Positions 10,739 to 22,649 of a stretch of 64,000 bases of DNA are shown here, in pieces. Under the pieces are notes generated by a model that saw only the letters and a list, made by a program, of their open reading frames with translations, had not been told where the DNA came from and did no database searches. Made by a program: the position numbers and the translations under genes. Origin of the DNA: Tachypleus tridentatus (lineage: Eukaryota; Arthropoda; Merostomata; Xiphosura; Limulidae); NCBI RefSeq assembly GCF_004210375.1, contig NC_134828.1, forward strand, positions 21,940,400 through 22,004,399, written 5' to 3'. Every line of letters begins with the position of its first letter. Position 1 is the first letter of the stretch.

Positions 10739-12631
10739 TTACTTAAATTTATTAAATTTTTCACTTGGCTCAAAGATATTTAAGTGTTTACTGTGGTCTT
10801 GGTTATCTCCAGTACAATTTTTAGCCTGAAGGTGAAGTAAAGAATCCAATTTTGGCCACATTATTGAATTATTGGAAGGAATATCAACACAAGAGTAAAA
10901 CTCCTCTACATTTTCATTCTTTACTATGCCCGTATAATCCAGCATCACATGCGTCTTAGCTGTATCGAGCACCTCAGTGTTCATGATTTTAGTTTCTTTA
11001 CAAGGATTACGTAAATGATTCTCCGAACATGAAGACAGCATGGCTTTCTTTCTCGATCCATGTTCTTCACCTTCATAATGTCTGAATGCCTCTGTAATGT
11101 CATTAAAATGTGAAATATTGCAGATATCACACTTAAGTACATCTCTCTTATCATCAGAGTCTCTAGTTATGTTCTTGAGTTTAGCATCGCCGACCTGATC
11201 TTCTAACTGTCCTGAGTTTGACGATGCCCATGGAATAATTTCAGGTTTATCCATCTTCTTTGTATGACTATTATAAAATTGTTGCAATATATCTGGTTTG
11301 TTGGAACAAAATTTATTATCTAAAGACTGCATGTTCTCAGCATTTAACTCTCTGTTGTCAGCTTCTTTATGGTCAGAATATGTTGGTAATTTTATTACGT
11401 TTTTTCCTGTGGCTACAGATTGTAGTTTCTTTTTATGCTGAATGCTTTTAAAATGTTGGTTAATACAACTTGTATTTGTGAACATAACTGCACAAACTTC
11501 ACAACTCAGTGGACAATCTTCTGATTGTGAAATAAATGTATTCGGTCCAGTTAGATGACTCTCATTGGCAGTTGCATCTTCACACTCTGTATCCTTGTAT
11601 GTTCCATCAGTGTGTACTTTGATACAAGTGTCATTACTCTCCTGGTTCTCATTTTCAGTAGTGTCACGATTTATTGACATTTTCATTAAGGTTTGTGGAA
11701 GGTCAAACATTTGTACTTTTTTGCAATGTTTGGCACTTTTAAAATGCTGTTCAGCACACTCCGGGCCTGTGAAACTTACTGCACAATATTTACACATTAA
11801 TGGGCAACTCTGGTGTTCTGAAACACGTAAGTTATCACATCTAGCTTGAAGCTTCTCTCCGACAGCTTCAGATTTACTTTCACTGTTGTCAGAAATTTTA
11901 TCAGTGATTGCCTCACTATAACTGTCTTTACGTTCTTGGTTTCTGTACTTTTGTAAGTTTTCTGCAAGGTCTAAATTTTTTAGTTTCTTCATATGTCTGG
12001 AACTTTCAAAATGTTGCTTAGCACATTCTGGGCCTGAGAATCTTACTGCACAACACTGACATATTAATGGATAATCTTTAAATTCTGAAATAAAATTACT
12101 GGTAGTTTGAAGACTCTCATTCACAAGTTCAGCTCCACTCTCCATATCATCACAGATTCTATCAGTGTTTACATTATTACATCTGTAGTTACTCTCCTGC
12201 TTGCCATTTTGTGTTACATCAGGATTTCTTAATGTTGTCATCAGGCTTTTTTCCAGGGCTAATCTTTGCATTTTTTTATTATGTTTGGGACTTTCAAAAT
12301 GTTGCTTAGCACATTCTGGGCCTGAGAATCTTACTGCACAACACTTACAAATTAACGTCCAATCCTGTATACTGTCAGGTTGAGTTTGAAGATTCTGAAG
12401 AGCAGGTTGACAATCATGTTTTGTATCATTACTGTGTGCCTCCACAGAAGAAACAAAGTTGTCAAAAGAGCTTTCAGCTTTAAGAACTGACTGCATTTCC
12501 TTCTTCAGTTTCCAGGTATTCAGCATTTTTTCATGACTTTTACTTTCCATGTGGATCTTAAATGGAACTGGTCCAGAAAACTCTTTGCCACAAACATTGC
12601 AAAAGAACAATTTGTGGTGCATGAAAGACAT
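10739..12631 (-). CDS. protein with six U1-type C2H2 zinc fingers (ZMAT/JAZ-like)
   Basis: A 630-codon uninterrupted ORF. It carries five fingers of the pattern C-x2-C-x12-H-x5-H at residues 11-33, 95-117, 191-213, 280-302 and 377-399. A sixth at 501-524 has 13 residues between the second Cys and first His. This spacing is that of U1/matrin-type fingers (as in U1C, ZNF346/JAZ and the ZMAT proteins), a class known for binding double-stranded or structured RNA; RNA binding here is inferred. Fingers 2-4 are near copies of one module (AVRFSGPECAKQHF) spaced about 90 residues apart, with acidic/polar linkers between, implying internal duplication. The start chosen is the first Met, eight codons before finger 1; Met4 is an alternative. 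The ORF has no introns; a spliced 5' untranslated exon cannot be excluded. A one-to-one orthologue cannot be named without a search. It sits between the duplicated blocks A and B. Confidence 0.8.
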   Translation of the reverse strand: MSFMHHKLFFCNVCGKEFSGPVPFKIHMESKSHEKMLNTWKLKKEMQSVLKAESSFDNFVSSVEAHSNDTKHDCQPALQNLQTQPDSIQDWTLICKCCAVRFSGPECAKQHFESPKHNKKMQRLALEKSLMTTLRNPDVTQNGKQESNYRCNNVNTDRICDDMESGAELVNESLQTTSNFISEFKDYPLICQCCAVRFSGPECAKQHFESSRHMKKLKNLDLAENLQKYRNQERKDSYSEAITDKISDNSESKSEAVGEKLQARCDNLRVSEHQSCPLMCKYCAVSFTGPECAEQHFKSAKHCKKVQMFDLPQTLMKMSINRDTTENENQESNDTCIKVHTDGTYKDTECEDATANESHLTGPNTFISQSEDCPLSCEVCAVMFTNTSCINQHFKSIQHKKKLQSVATGKNVIKLPTYSDHKEADNRELNAENMQSLDNKFCSNKPDILQQFYNSHTKKMDKPEIIPWASSNSGQLEDQVGDAKLKNITRDSDDKRDVLKCDICNISHFNDITEAFRHYEGEEHGSRKKAMLSSCSENHLRNPCKETKIMNTEVLDTAKTHVMLDYTGIVKNENVEEFYSCVDIPSNNSIMWPKLDSLLHLQAKNCTGDNQDHSKHLNIFEPSEKFNKFK

Positions 12632-12984
12632 TTTGTTCGAGGAAATATAAATTAAATGTAGAATAATCTCAATAAATTAGTTTGCTGGTGATTTCCATTC
12701 AAGTTCTTTCGTGATATTTAATTATCAAGTGTTGAATGGATATAACAATAGCCACTGAAGACCTCACTTTCTGATATACAAGAATAATTTGTTTCACTTG
12801 ACACAAAGCTCCACAAGTCTGGCCCAGCCTGAGTGTAAAAATTCTTCACAGGCAGTATCAAAATAGCATTTTGCAAAAGCTTTAGGATCTAGAAAGCTTG
12901 AGACAACTCTGCAAAAAACATTATGCATCATTGTGTGTGTTTCTCTCTATATAAATACACACATTTTAGAGAAAATTAATACTA

Positions 12985-13118
12985 ATAAAGTCAAGTAAAC
13001 AAAATCAAAAGAAAGGACTGCACAAGAAACAGCAAATACAAACCTCAGACTAATAACATTAGTTATAACCTAAAAACAAGCCCAAAATATATATACAAAA
13101 AACTGCATTAATTGAAAA
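12985..13118. repeat. interspersed repeat fragment (relative of 14155-14290)
   Basis: Direct homology to 14155-14290 (shared 'aaggactgca', 'aacagcaaat', 'attgaaaag'). Its right part (13050-13118) is also an inverted match to 13586-13650, so 12985-13650 could fold on itself. Confidence 0.6.
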
Positions 13119-13149
13119 GATTGTTTGGAAGCTATACTAGTTCATTTTA

Positions 13150-13650
13150 ATAACTGAATGGGACAATTCATACTTGTATAATTTGTTTACTGGGCTACAA
13201 ATTAGTGCATTTGTACCATAACGGGGGCTGGAATGCTAATTTCAAGATGTAAGTTTTAACTTATTTACTGCCCAAAAGTGGTAGTACCTTATTTTTCTTA
13301 TTCTATTTTGATTTTTCAATTAATTTCTTCTTTACTTCAGAAAGCAGTCATCTTCCCATAACTGTATGCAGTGAAGGGTGATACAGATGTGGGCTTGAGG
13401 TCCCACATCTCACTCTCCTAATTTTTATATCTATTGCTACTCTTTTATTTTTTCTTTATGTGAAACTGACAAATAGGGGTTAAGACTGGTGTATCCCTAC
13501 TGAAATGTGGGTGCAAATTCTGCAGTCACCTCCAAAACCTAGGGTACATTTTATATCTGCATTATAGCTTGTAACCTGGGGTCTTTTCAATTACTACAGC
13601 ATTTTTTATTATTTTTTTTATTTGTTTTTAGGTCATAACTAACAAATATA
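13150..13650. repeat. interspersed repeat, inverted relative to 14155-14700
   Basis: The reverse complement of 14215-14690 aligns through most of this interval (shared 'cttcccataactgta', 'ctcactctcctaattt', 'gtcacctccaaaa', 'cttttcaattact'). The pair forms a large imperfect palindrome of roughly 500-bp arms, with a SINE in the spacer. No ORF is preserved and the repeat family is not recognised. Confidence 0.75.
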
Positions 13651-13734
13651 TACATTTTCAGATAAGAAGCTTCTGAAGGGAAATGAACACTATAACAATG
13701 GGCTCCGTTTGATATAAATGTCTATAGTGGGGGC

Positions 13735-14012
13735 AACTCGGCATGGCCAAGTGTGTTAAGGTGTGCGACTCGTAATCTGGGGGTTGCGGGGGTCGCATTC
13801 CCGGTCGCACCAAACATGCTTGCTCTTTCAGCCGTAGGGGTGTTATAATGTGACGGTCAACCCCACTATTCATTGGTAAAAGAGTAGCCCAAGAGTTGGC
13901 AGTGGGTGGTGATGACTAGCTGCCTTCCCTCTAGTCTTACACTGTTAAATTAGGGACGGCTAGCACAGATAGCCCTCGAGTAGCTTTGTGCGAAATTCAA
14001 ACAAACAAAAAG
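13735..14012 (+). mobile_element. tRNA-derived SINE (family 1)
   Basis: Near full-length plus-strand copy: tRNA-like head from 'ggcatggccaagtg', then the conserved middle with tggtgatgactagctgcc (about 13908-13925), ending in a CAAA-type tail. It sits in the spacer between the two inverted repeat arms, so it may be a later insertion. Confidence 0.9.
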
Positions 14013-14154
14013 TGGATGAGTGTAAAGGTATTGAAAAACAAGCTTATGGTACATTAATACAAAGAATTTGGTTCATAAATCAGTGACATTTTATTTTACA
14101 AACTTGAAGATGTATATATAATCTTTTATTTTATATATATATAGAATACTAATA

Positions 14155-14700
14155 CTGAACAGTGAAGTAAAATAAACAAAAAAGGACTGCATTAAAAACA
14201 GCAAATCTAAACCTCTAACTAATGATAACTTGTTATAAACAAAAATACAAAATACTGCAGTAATTGAAAAGGTACATGCTATAATGTGGAATATAATATG
14301 TGTCCCACATTTTGGAGGTGACAGTAAAAGTCGAATCCACATTGAGGTGGGGATACACCACCTCTTTGTCTTAACCTCTCTTTGCCAGTCTCACATGAAG
14401 AATAATCAAATAATCAATGGAATATAAAAAGAAATTAGGAGAGTGAAATGAAGTCCAGAACATCCCGTAACTATATCACCCTCAATTGCCTGTGTACAGT
14501 TATGGGAAGGTGATTGCTCTCCAAAGTTAAAAAGACAAAAAATAAATAATAAAAAATAACAAGGTATTATCACTTGGGAGTAACAAGTTAAATAAACTGA
14601 ACTCCTGAAGTTGGCATTCCAGACCCCATGAAGATGGTGAGGCACTAATTAGTAGTTCAGTAAACAAAACATACCAGTCTAAAAGGTCCCAACCAGTTAT
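14155..14700. repeat. interspersed repeat, right arm of the palindrome
   Basis: Inverted partner of 13150-13650. Its left 135 bases are a direct copy of 12985-13118, and its right part recurs at 10265-10420. Small ORFs inside are not conserved between copies. Confidence 0.75.
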
Positions 14701-14769
14701 CTAAGCTAACTAGTATGACTCCCATCCACCACCCATCAAGTCCACTGTAACTACCAATTTTCAGACCCT

Positions 14770-15540
14770 AAATAATGTCTCTCTCTGAATACTGAAGTAT
14801 TTTTAATTTCTAATTTGACTGGATAAATAGTGTTAATAATATTTCTTTCATGGTTATTTATACTAATTAAATCATCTATATATTTGTAAGTTAAAGTTAA
14901 AATATCTGGGTTTATGTAATTTTTAATTAACCTACTATCATAAAAATAAATAACATGTAAAGCAGTTAGCTCCCATTAGAACTCCTATTACTTGCTTAAA
15001 AACCTGGTTACCAAAAACTATAATTATAAATGCAGAAGCTTAATATATCTTTCATATTTTTAGAGCTAAACTTTCTTTCTTCCTATACTGCAAAAGGATG
15101 AGAGAACTGTTCTATTAATGAATTTATAACAAAAATTAACTTTTTCTAATGGAATTTTGGCAAAATCAAATGTTTGAATATTCTTTACTTGCTCACAATT
15201 TCTTAAATATCTACAAATCCACTGATTTCTTTTTATTATCCAAAACACGTTTCTTATTATTAACACTTGTATTTTTAATTTTATCAAATAAAATGTAAAG
15301 TAATTATTTCATAAAATGGTTGGTTATTTAATAATTGTTCTTGCTGAGCTGAACTAGAAATAAATCTAAATTTAATTGGATATTTATCGAGTTTTGGAAT
15401 AGCACACAGAAAAGATAAATCTAAATACAAATTTGTTTTATGATGAAAATTTTTATAATTATAATCAATTACTGTATCTTTAGATTGCTTAAGATGGGTG
15501 AAATAAAACTTGTTTGTGCCAGAGGATAGAAATTTATACT
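14770..15540 (-). mobile_element. decayed Penelope-type reverse transcriptase fragment
   Basis: Minus-strand translation in several frames gives recognisable RT blocks in the right order: KYPIKFRFIS (near 15375), a TFDF-type segment (near 15170), IGVLMGANCFTCYLFL (near 14965-14985) and YKYIDDLIS (near 14870-14890), whose YIDD is the catalytic box. The VG-P-MGANC and YIDDL pattern matches RTs of Penelope-like and allied elements. Frames change several times and stops are frequent, so it is inactive. No endonuclease part is seen next to it. Confidence 0.7.
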
Positions 15541-15744
15541 TTTTGTTTTACCTCAACAAAATAAATCGTAAAAGTGCAATATAAATACGTAAATGTATCA
15601 ATACAGAGAAATCAGACAAACTGTTTTCAAGAATTCTATCAGTATGAAACTATATGGAAGAAAACCCCCTCACAACCCTCTTCATGTCATCTTGTATCAC
15701 TGTGTCATATTGTGCTGATTTAATATTTTTCCAAAATTATAAAG

Positions 15745-17625
15745 GAAATTACATCAGGAGTATCATGAACAAATCTTTAGTTGAAACATTTAAATATGCC
15801 TATGAAAACTATTTTCAGTGCTAACACACATTTACTTTTCTGTGTTCATTTTCTTGTGAGGTGTTTTCCTACCAGTTGTAAATTGTTTACTATAAACGTT
15901 ATTCATTAAGTCATAAAGTACAATCTTTGCGTAACATTCATGCTAAAGGCTACAAATATTATTTAAGCACAAAGGACCAGTTGGCCAAACTAGGTAGTCC
16001 TGCACACAAAACTCTAAAATAAAAATGAAATGTTCAAAGCCAACTCTTAAAATATCAAGGATTTCCTTCAATTACATATATCTGAAGGTAAAGCATTCCA
16101 AATGTCAACTACTCTATAAGAAAAGTAAAGCTGTGTGAACTGGAAATGATCTTTTCATGCCAAACTTGATCTGTGTCTCCTCCACTCTTACCATTCTCAC
16201 AATAAAGTATCAAAATAAAGATGGTGGCTCAACAATATCAGTTACCTTAATCTTAAACACTTCAATCAGGTCTCCTCTAGTTCTTCTTTTTAAAAGAAGT
16301 TCAAGGATCTTATCCTATCCTCGTACAACAACCTTCCACTGTTATATCATCATAATATCTCTTCAATGTCTTTTCTTGGACATGAAACCCAAAATTGCAC
16401 ACAGTTCTCCAAATGTGGCCAAATAAAAACCTAATATAATAACATTATAGACACTAGATTTGTATTCAAAATTTCTGTGGATAAAACCTAAAATTCAATT
16501 TGCACTGCCACTAGCAAAAGTACATTGTTTATGTGGTTTAATAAACTGAATACCTTTTCTTTCATAGCACAGTTAGTTATTTCCACCAAAATTATTACTC
16601 ATAATTCAAACTGTGGTATTCCACATTCAGATGCAGAAAATTTTTAAATTCTGAACATAACCACTTGGGCATGTGTTGCTATACTTTACATACCTAACAC
16701 GAAATCTTATATTCCCGATGTGTGAAAATTAAAAGCAATAAAAACACTTCATACTACTTTAAAATGTCTATTTTTCTGCCATAGAAGTTACATTTCAAAT
16801 AAAAGTTGTTTTTTTTGGTTTTTTTTTAATGGAATGCAACAACTCCGAAAGATAATTCTTAAATATCCTCAATTATAGTGTTAATAGAGTAAGTAGTTTA
16901 GAAGTCACTGGTAATAACACAATTTCTGGCAGGCATGGCAGTTACTGTTTTTTTGTTTGAATTTTAATTATATTTTATTTTTCGTTATTGTATCAATTCT
17001 GTATTCTTTATTTCATTCATTTACTTATATATATATATATATATGCGAATCTGCTAACATTACTAGTATAGGAAACTATGCTTCTATTTTTTTCCTTATT
17101 AATATGACAACAATTAAAAATGCTATAAAAATACATAAAGGTAACAATTATCAAAAGGAAGACAGTGATTTCAATACTTCTTTGTTTATTTAATAAAAAA
17201 TTAGATTTAACTTATAGGGTCAATTCCGTAATCGGTAACCCTAACTTGAAGTTAATAAAATTACATATGATCTGCGAGTTTAATGCTTTTTAACAAGTAA
17301 TGAAACTTTATTTTATTAATATATTGTGACTATATTCTTTAGGTTACACAATAATTAACAAGGTACCTTTAAAGTGATATCGTTTCATTAAACCTCTTCA
17401 AATTTAACGTGTTACTAAATAATTCAACCATATTCTCACCAGAAGTGTTAATGGCACGCTATAAATTTCCAGTTACACCAACATATATACTATCAACCTT
17501 ATTCTGTGTGGGCGCTATCCCTCAAAACCGAAACCGATTCATTCAAACAGTAAATGCTAATCGACAGATAAATATTTTTTAACTATTTTGACGTTAACAT
17601 CGCCAACTAGATTAAATTTATAAAA
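15745..17625. repeat. block B, left part (homologous to 5-1915)
   Basis: Direct homology to the first 1.9 kb of the window and its tandem copy, diverged by substitutions and indels. Block B has a single copy of the unit and a (TA)n expansion near 17026-17044 that block A lacks. The tandem doubling in block A therefore happened after the A/B split or was lost here. Confidence 0.9.
15970..16425 (-). mobile_element. CR1/L2-like LINE 3' fragment (block B copy)
   Basis: Block B counterpart of the minus-strand LINE fragment at 225-720, with the same RGDLIEVFKI-type signature around 16250-16285. It came with the segmental duplication, not by a separate insertion. Confidence 0.7.
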
Positions 17626-17691
17626 TTATTAAATTTATAATATTTCAAAAAAATGTTTTTAACTCAAATATATTTAAATTAAAACCCAAAT

Positions 17692-17940
17692 ATGCATGGC
17701 CTGGTGGTTAAGGTACTCCACTTGTAATCCGACGATCACGGGATTTAATCCCCGTCACACCAAACATGCTCGTCCTTTCAGCCGAGGGGGCATTATAATG
17801 TCACAGTCAATCGCCCAAGAGTTGACGGTGGATAGTAACGACTAGCTGCGTTCCCTCTAGTCTTACACTGCTAAATTAGGGACGGCTAGCACAGATAGTC
17901 CTCGAGTAGCTTTGTGCGATATTCCCAAACAAACAAACAA
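17692..17940 (+). mobile_element. tRNA-derived SINE (family 1)
   Basis: Plus-strand SINE with tRNA-like head (atgcatggcctggtggttaa) and conserved middle, a little shortened inside. It ends in a CAAACAAA tail. It is absent from the block A counterpart at this place. Confidence 0.85.
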
Positions 17941-18022
17941 AAGCCTTCCCTCTAGTCTTACACTGCTAAATTAGAGATGGTTAGCGCAGATAGATCTCGT
18001 GTAGCTATGCGCAAAATTTAAA
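17941..18022 (+). mobile_element. SINE (family 1) 3' fragment
   Basis: Only the last 80 or so bases of the SINE (from ccttccctctagtcttacac to the tail) follow directly after the copy at 17692-17940. This is either a truncated insertion into the tail or an internal duplication. Confidence 0.8.
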
Positions 18023-18029
18023 ACAAACC

Positions 18030-19130
18030 AAATAATATGCAAACAAAAACTATAGTTTATAATAACGGTTATTACTAATAGTTATTACGAATGATAGTTT
18101 ATATACAACAGTTTTATTGAGTCTTATATGTTGTCTGAAACTGAATCTTTTATCGACGTTCACGGAGAACAAAGTAATTCTTTGTTGATAGCCCTGTACA
18201 TTTCTCTTGACGGCTAGTTCGCTTAAAGCACCCATAAGTTTTCACCGACCACAGTATCTAATGTCTTCCTAGAAATAATAACATCCTAAGTTAATTTGCT
18301 GAAGTTGTACGGTTCGTAATGTTCGAAATCTATAAATGTTCCTGGTCAAATTCTGTTGTTTTCCAAATAATAAGCGTTAACCACAGTTACAGTTTCCAAG
18401 GTTTATAGTATACTGACTGTAGCTGACCAATAATAACAGCTATCTTCTGGCGTTTTGTGACGGCTTGCTTTTATATTTTCACGCGAGATTCTCAAACATT
18501 CAAAATATTCGAAAACACGTAAACCAATTATTGTTGATTCTTGCTCTCGAAAATCTCTACACATTTAGTGAGGGTCAAACGCAATACACATCTAACAATA
18601 TACGTCACCTGCACCAAACTGAAACAAACGTAGGTATTACAATAAACGTATTACGGTAACTCCATTACAAACAAGCAAACTTATAATGGATATACCAAAC
18701 ATAGCACGGAAACGCGTTAATTATGTCAAGAGTCTGTCAGATAGAAACGAAGGCACATCATTTATAACCATTGTCAATAGTTACTCAACATATATAATAC
18801 CAGTACCGGAATATGCAAGTTCAGCCTATTACAATGTATTAAAAAACACTAAATAAAATACAAACTGTTTAAAACAAAATATTAACTACTACTTACAGAG
18901 TACATCAGCCAGGTTTCCACATAAATGTTTAAACTTGCCTTACATATCACACAGATTCCAACAAATGACATTGAAGTACTTCCGTAATAATCTTTATAAA
19001 AATAACATTCTAACAGATATTACAAAATATCTCGTATATTATAGAACAGTACCTAAATACATCTCTCCGTTAAACAATTAAATTAATTATAAAACATAAG
19101 CCACCTATAGCCAGATAATACAATATATCA
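18030..19130. repeat. block B, middle part (homologous to 4970-6062)
   Basis: Direct homology with block A to about 19130, where block B continues into sequence that block A lacks. No gene is recognised in it. Confidence 0.85.
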
Positions 19131-21160
19131 TTAGATAAAAAGTATTTTATTTACTAGAGAAGAGTGCGTGAGTAATTTAAACAACTTTTAGTGAATGAGT
19201 GGGACCATCGTACCGAGCTAGCATTAGAAAAGCGTTCCACACGCTTAAATGATAACAACGTGTTATATGTGGACGTGGCCTATGAAAAGAGTCAGACGAA
19301 GTGTTTGCTAAAATGCTATTTCTGACCCTCATATTTAAAATTTACAGCACATAAAACAAACATATCTACAGGAAGGGGAAGAGGACAAAAACAAACCTGA
19401 CAAACCCTCTCTCCCAAGAAAATACAGGTTACCACCTGAATACCGATATTGATTGATTGATTTTGAGCGACTTGGGAGAATCAGATATTTTATAAGCCTT
19501 TTCCTCTCTCCTTGACCACGTTTGGTGCTACATGCAACATTTATTAAATTAGCGTTCACACAAACACAATAGTTTTAGCTTCCTCTTTTCAGAGCCATGT
19601 CCATTTATATCATACCATAGAACTTAATGCTGCTTTATCATATTGCTTCATTAGATCTTTTAAGAAACTAACGAACATTTCTATGAACTAATAATCACTT
19701 TCTTATTCGATCATATTATCAGATGTATATTTATCACATTATAACTCTTTGTAAATGCACTGGTTTTAAGTAGGAACACGAGCATTCCAAACAATTCACG
19801 CGGCGAAAAATCACCTTATCGAATTCTTAATGAAAAATCGACCACCCAAAGTATTTATTACGATATATTATTCGCACATATACCAAAAACACCCTAAAAA
19901 GGTTGCTACAATTTCTGGTATAACAATTAAAATATTTATAAAGCTAAAACGTTTCATCTACTATCTACCTACCTATTCACGTCAGAGGAACTAGTGCGGA
20001 CATGGCTCGGACTATTGCTACATAATGTCTTTAGCTTACTTGATTGGTGTGAGGGTATCCGTTTTTGATATTTCGATAAAATTCATTCACATACAAAAAT
20101 AGTTATAATATAAATGATAAACATTTCATATACGTATTTAATTATCTTTTCAACCAAATGGATGGCGTTCCACATGGATGGATAGACAAGCGAAAATTTC
20201 TAAAGATAAAGTAAATACAATATGTATATGTATAACAAAAAGTAAACAACCAAGAATGTTAAAAGTTTTGAATTTTAAGACGAAGTAGGAATCCAGCCAT
20301 AAGAAAGTAATGAAACAAAAAACGTATCCTGATATAAAAGTAATGAAAGAAGAACAAAATCAGAATAATAAATTTATAAAATTCAATCCCAATTTCGGCA
20401 GCTTTATGAAAGCATGTGCAGATACATGAATAGTGGTGAGGTCAAGCAAAATAGGTTAGTAAGTCTTCAAAAGAATCATATGAATGGACATTTATTATTC
20501 ATTGCCAATTTTAGCCACAAATTTTTACGAAATTCATGTAATATTACCTTCAGCACTTAGCACAAATAATAATGCTTGATACGGTAACGAATGCTTGTTA
20601 TAACAGAGGAGACTTCAATAGCATAATGACCAAACTAGAGTGGACGGCACTTGCCTGTTAGAAAATCCAAAATGCCGATGGAGACATTTCGAAAGCCTTC
20701 TTTTTTTTTTTTTTTCAACTTTAGAACACTCTCGAAACATTGTTCTCTACAATTGTGTTTTTTACAATAAGCAGTTACTCAACGTGGATACTCTGCCTTA
20801 ACAGTTTATCAAAGAATATTTTAAAAGCATTTCTTGTGTTCTACAACTTTGAATAATACAGCTCTTGAGAGTGCCATCATTACTTTAAAAATATTGATGA
20901 AATGCATAAGGAATTCTAAAATCTGGTAACATTTCTTGCACCATGCGACAACAATAAAGTGGCCTTAAACACAGGATGATATTGGTTATAAAATAAAAAT
21001 CCCGAAAGATAATATATGCCGCATGTTGATCGAGTTTCTGCTCTATAACGTAACATCTAAGGCTAATTTGCTTACTCGGTTTACAGCGGATACATGATCC
21101 CAATGGCTCAGCCAGTAGATACAACACTCAAGGTTAGTAGATTCCGGTTTTTGTATATGT
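19131..21160. other. sequence present only in block B, nothing recognised
   Basis: AT-rich sequence without convincing genes or elements. A poly(T) run lies at about 20699-20715. It forms most of the segment that appears to have been deleted from block A. Confidence 0.4.
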
Positions 21161-21164
21161 GTTT

Positions 21165-21285
21165 TGTCTTTTTTTATGGTAAAGCCATATTGGATTATTT
21201 GGCGTCTCTACGGAGAGGAATCGAACTCCAGATTGTAGTGTTGTAAATCTGAAGACTTAACGCTGTCCGAGTGGAGGACCCAAAC
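21165..21285 (-). mobile_element. short tRNA-derived SINE (family 2)
   Basis: Minus-strand copy with the same box-B-like segment (gattcctctccg) and head as 4530-4653, more diverged. Confidence 0.65.
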
Positions 21286-21289
21286 TTCT

Positions 21290-21425
21290 GTTTATTTGTT
21301 TGGTATTAAGTATAAAGATACACAATGAGCTATCTGTGTTCTGTCCACCACAGATATCGAAACCCGATTTCTCGGAATGTGAGTCCGAAGACAAACCTCT
21401 GTGCAAGTGAGGGCGCCCAAACTTC
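21290..21425 (-). mobile_element. short tRNA-derived SINE (family 2), second copy
   Basis: Directly beside the previous copy and in the same orientation, but of a different subfamily ('tatcgaaacccgattt'). Both end in a similar 'cccaaacttctg' string, so one may have inserted in the other's flank or the pair arose by duplication. Confidence 0.6.
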
Positions 21426-22130
21426 TGTTCTTTATATGTGCTCAAAATATTCACAATTAAAAGAAAATTCAAATGTTACATACATAGAGAAAATTTGTAA
21501 CTTTTAAGTCATATAAAATGCAAAAGCGTATAATTTAGTTTATTTTGTACGTTTGTATTATAGACGCTTTAAAGTTTTAAAAGAAAAATACTGATCCTAA
21601 AATTTCAAATTTATTTCAATCAAATTAACAATAAACGCAACTGATAGCTACCAATGTTTGTTTTATAATTTGTCATTGTAAATTTAAGTGCATGTAACAG
21701 TTTTTAAAAATGGGACAGAATGTTACTTCGCCTAGACAAAAAGTCAGTTGCTTCTTCAAGTGAATAACTTAAAATAGTTTCATATTTGATTTTTCTGAAT
21801 CGCGCCGTTTGATTTGATTTGAATTCTACTCATGAATTGTATTCATGTTCACATTTGCTTGACTTCTTCCTCTCGGGACAAGTCTCGGCCTTTCTTTCCG
21901 GTGCTGCCTTTGCCTCCTCCCAAGACAACATTTAGAGAGACATCCTCCACCCAAAGAGTTAAAAATAATAATAATAATTAATTTAAAAAAACCCAACAAC
22001 TTATTCCTAATAACAATTCACGAAAGGGGACGAAGAGGAACCACAACGTTCCTGAACACCCCAGTTGGAGAGAGAACTCTTCTGATTTCTCTCTCTCTAA
22101 ACTAAACCCCTGCCATGTTAGTTTGTTTGT

Positions 22131-22417
22131 TTGATTTTCAAGGCCTGGCATGGCCAAGCGCGTAAGGCGTGCGACTCGTAATCCGCGGGTTCGCGCCCGC
22201 GTCGCGCTAAACATGCTCGCCCTCCCAGCCGTGGGGGTGTATAATGTGACGGTCAATCCCACTATTCGTTGGTAAAAGAGTAGCCCAAGAGTTGGCGGTG
22301 GGTGGTGATGACTAGCTGCCTTCCCTCTAGTCTTACACTGCAAAATTAGGGATGGCTAGCACAGGTAGCCCTCGAGTAGCTTTGTGCGAAATTCCAAAAC
22401 AACAACTTGATTTTCAA
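22131..22417 (+). mobile_element. tRNA-derived SINE (family 1) with 11-bp target duplication
   Basis: Near full-length plus-strand copy at 22142-22406, flanked by perfect ttgattttcaa repeats at 22131-22141 and 22407-22417. The head reads ggcctggcatggccaagcgc. The intact target duplication and low divergence suggest a fairly recent insertion. Confidence 0.92.
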
Positions 22418-22649
22418 TTGAATTAACCTGATTATATACGCTTATAATTATTTTTCAGCCATGTTATTTAATAATTCATGTAGAATATTAATTTTATGTG
22501 TTATAAGAGTGATCTTATTTAAATATAACACTTCGAAGCACAGAACCATGCATATTGTATGGAAGTGGCTTTCCTTTTAATTTTTTTAAATAACAAATGA
22601 TTCTTCTTGTTAAGCAAAAAAATCTTCCTTTAGTCCTTTTATTTCGTTA

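Noticed and set aside
11260-12383. Plus-strand ORFs at 11260, 11565 and 12201
   Set aside because: They are antisense shadows of the repeated zinc-finger modules in the minus-strand gene.
16157-16426. 89-codon plus-strand ORF
   Set aside because: It is the antisense of the decayed CR1/L2-like LINE fragment in block B, whose RGDLIEVFKI signature is on the minus strand.
18050-18235. 61-codon minus-strand ORF in block B as a conserved gene
   Set aside because: The block A counterpart (near 5000-5160) does not keep the same frame throughout, so the conservation is of the DNA block and not of a protein.
21978-22343. 121-codon minus-strand ORF with a proline/histidine-rich start
   Set aside because: Most of it is the antisense of a SINE with a target duplication (22131-22417). 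The same false translation appears at other SINE copies (13658-13873, 22986-23198 and 23933-24163).
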